Positions 58,359-64,000 of a stretch of 64,000 bases of DNA are shown one piece after another. This DNA comes from Ricordea florida. Its lineage: Eukaryota > Cnidaria > Anthozoa > Corallimorpharia > Ricordeidae. Below the pieces are notes generated by a model. The model searched no databases. It was not told the origin of the DNA and saw only the letters and a list, made by a program, of their open reading frames with translations. The translations under genes were made by a program, and so were the position numbers. The DNA is taken from positions 7,110,622-7,174,621 of the forward strand of contig OX453287.1 of assembly GCA_949710005.1 (NCBI GenBank), given 5' to 3'. Each line of letters starts with the position of its first letter. Positions within the stretch are counted from its first letter, which is position 1.

Positions 58359-59690
58359 CGGGTAGGGAGATCAGAACGTTTTAAGATGGAACGAGGCATC
58401 ACTTACCACTAAATTAGAGAGTGGTGTGGATAATTTTAGAACAGGACTTACAATTCTAAGTCAAGTTCCAAGACGCAAACGTGAGCTGCATTACTGAATA
58501 ATTCAAATCTTCTTAAGCGTCTGGGTTTCGACTAAAATTCCAAGAGGATTTCAACTTAACAAATGTAGATGGAGCCCTTACGTGCGGTGATGGACAAAAC
58601 ACTACCTTTTAAAATTCATTGTTCCAGTATAATTATTCAAAATGGCAGCTGAAGGCCATGTGGAACGATGCGCGCCATTTTGAATAATTATACTGGAACA
58701 ATGAATTAAGGTAGTCCATTGAGTAGTCCATTGGGGTAGTCCATGGACTGGGGGTCAGTGTTTTGTCCATCACCCTTACGTGCTTCGTAAGTAAACTAGT
58801 GTTAACATTCTGTTTGCTTTGATGGTATTGTTTTAGTATTTGTGATCAGCATTGCTTCGTTTAGTGTTGCTGCAATCTTGTGCCCCATTCAGGCCAAGTA
58901 AACACGTTTAGTTAAACCAGATTTTAAGACGTGAAAATTGGGCTCATCCTCGGTGTAAAAACCTGTTACGCTCACGAGTGACGTAGAACAAAGGAAACAA
59001 AGGAAACAAAACAATAGAGACCAGGAAAATAATAGTAAAATAACAAAGAAAATCTTCACAGGTTTTTACATCGAGGATGACCCGAAAATTGGTAACCGAA
59101 CACTGAAACACGGGCTTTTACACAGGATTCAAGTAAACTTTAATATTTTCTTTTTATTCGTGCTAACTTTGTAGTCGACAACGTTAGTAGTAGCTTTTAT
59201 AAAGGAAACAATTTGAAACCGTGCTTAGCTAAACAGCATTTAAACATGTTAAATTAAGCTTCGGTGTGAAGGGGGTATCAAGTAGCTGCGACTTACCCGC
59301 AGCATCTAGACTCTTCACCATATGCATTTTGGGATGTTATTATATGGCTGTGTCTCAGAAGGACTGGGAACTACCGAATTCACGAATTTGATTGGCTGAA
59401 ATCGATATTAACCGCGGTCTAGATTTTCCCATCTAGACCGGCATCTGTACACCGGTTTTATTTTGCGTTGAAAAAGTAGCAAACTAAAATACAAAAATGT
59501 TCATCATTTTCTTTTATTTTCTTCTCAATCATTTATGGAAGTGCCAAAAAGCCTGATGACAAAAAAAAGTAAAGAAGACGAGCAAATTTCGGCAGGTTTA
59601 AGTTAAGCTCATCGCCGTTCGCAAGCAAAATGTCAGCAACCCAGTCACATTAAACGAATTAAAGTTTCCTTCTTTGCCATATAATAAACA
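58359..59690. other. Intergenic, foldback repeats only
   Basis: Holds a hairpin element (58586-58773) and a widely spaced inverted pair (CATCCTCGGTGTAAAAACCT near 58952 and its mirror near 59063). No exon is supported. Confidence 0.5.
58586..58773. mobile_element. Foldback element GGTGATGGACAAAACACT
   Basis: GGTGATGGACAAAACACT is mirrored by AGTGTTTTGTCCATCACC. Inner arms AATTCATTGTTCCAGTATAA and TTATTCAAAATGG are also perfect mirrors. Confidence 0.75.
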
Positions 59691-59800
59691 TCTTATTAAC
59701 CGAGCTAAGTCGGTCTGTATGGGATAATCTTGACCTCGGTCTGTACTCACGACCTCGGTCAAGATTCTCTCATACAGACCCCTAGCTCGGTTAATAAGAG
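59691..59800. mobile_element. Hairpin element upstream of FHIP
   Basis: TCTTATTAACCGAGCTAAGT, CTGTATGGGATAATCTTGAC and CGAGGTC-type arms are mirrored with two or three mismatches. It ends about 130 bp before the FHIP start codon. Confidence 0.7.
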
Positions 59801-59814
59801 TCAAATATTGACAT

Positions 59815-59927
59815 GCGCATATCAGATGACGTCCCAGCTCAGCGAAATTCAAAATGGCGTCGATCGGAAGGGTAGTGTTTTACATGTAGCTGATACATGA
59901 CACCGACTTATTATTCTCTTCCTAAAC
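59815..59927 (+). promoter_or_regulatory. Probable FHIP promoter / 5' UTR
   Basis: ATGCGCATAT, a CRE-like TGACGTCC (59827-59834) and AAAATGGCG (59851-59859), a YY1-type initiator context, precede the ATG at 59928. There is no TATA box. Inferred from motifs and position. Confidence 0.35.

Positions 59928-64000
<4,073 letters not shown>

Overview
The window reads as nuclear DNA of an animal, most likely an anthozoan cnidarian such as a stony coral. This is inferred from three intron-rich metazoan genes, an unusual polycystin-1-type receptor/channel, and very many short DNA transposons, tRNA-derived SINEs and non-LTR retrotransposon fragments. The species cannot be fixed from the sequence. No genuine bacterial, rRNA, CRISPR or prophage features were seen. 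Layout: (1) about 2.0-6.74 kb, minus strand: the first eight coding exons of an exportin-7 orthologue (XPO7), whose later exons lie off the left edge. (2) about 6.8-12.3 kb: intergenic, with scattered MITEs. (3) about 12.3-55.4 kb, plus strand: one large polycystin-1-like gene. Fourteen exons from 22490 to 55071 are joined by canonical splice sites with matching phases. They encode about 3,834 residues: LamG-like domain, a long array of PKD-like modules, REJ, GAIN/GPS, PLAT, eleven membrane segments with the polycystin extracellular domain and channel, and a C-terminal coiled coil. A TATA/CCAAT promoter at 12305-12349 and two or three small exons (12786-13640) may supply the signal peptide; this link is less certain. 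(4) 55.4-59.8 kb: intergenic MITEs. (5) 59.93 kb to the right edge, plus strand: the first five exons of an FHIP2-type (FAM160B) subunit of the FTS-HOOK-FHIP dynein-adaptor complex. The genes are not an operon. XPO7 (nuclear export), polycystin (surface receptor/channel) and FHIP (vesicle transport) are unrelated neighbours. Intergenic DNA and introns are dominated by nested mobile elements. Several insertions can be proven from target-site duplications and restored reading frames: a LINE at 17.6-21.7 kb split by a SINE, by an inverted second LINE that carries a Tc1-like element, and by an approximately 830-bp tetranucleotide microsatellite; and a 1.84-kb hAT-like element inside a two-hairpin repeat whose empty counterpart is at 63.6 kb. 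Other notable structure: a three-module higher-order repeat in the polycystin ectodomain, a duplicated exon fragment in a polycystin intron, and tRNA-like units repeated at exactly 73 bp.
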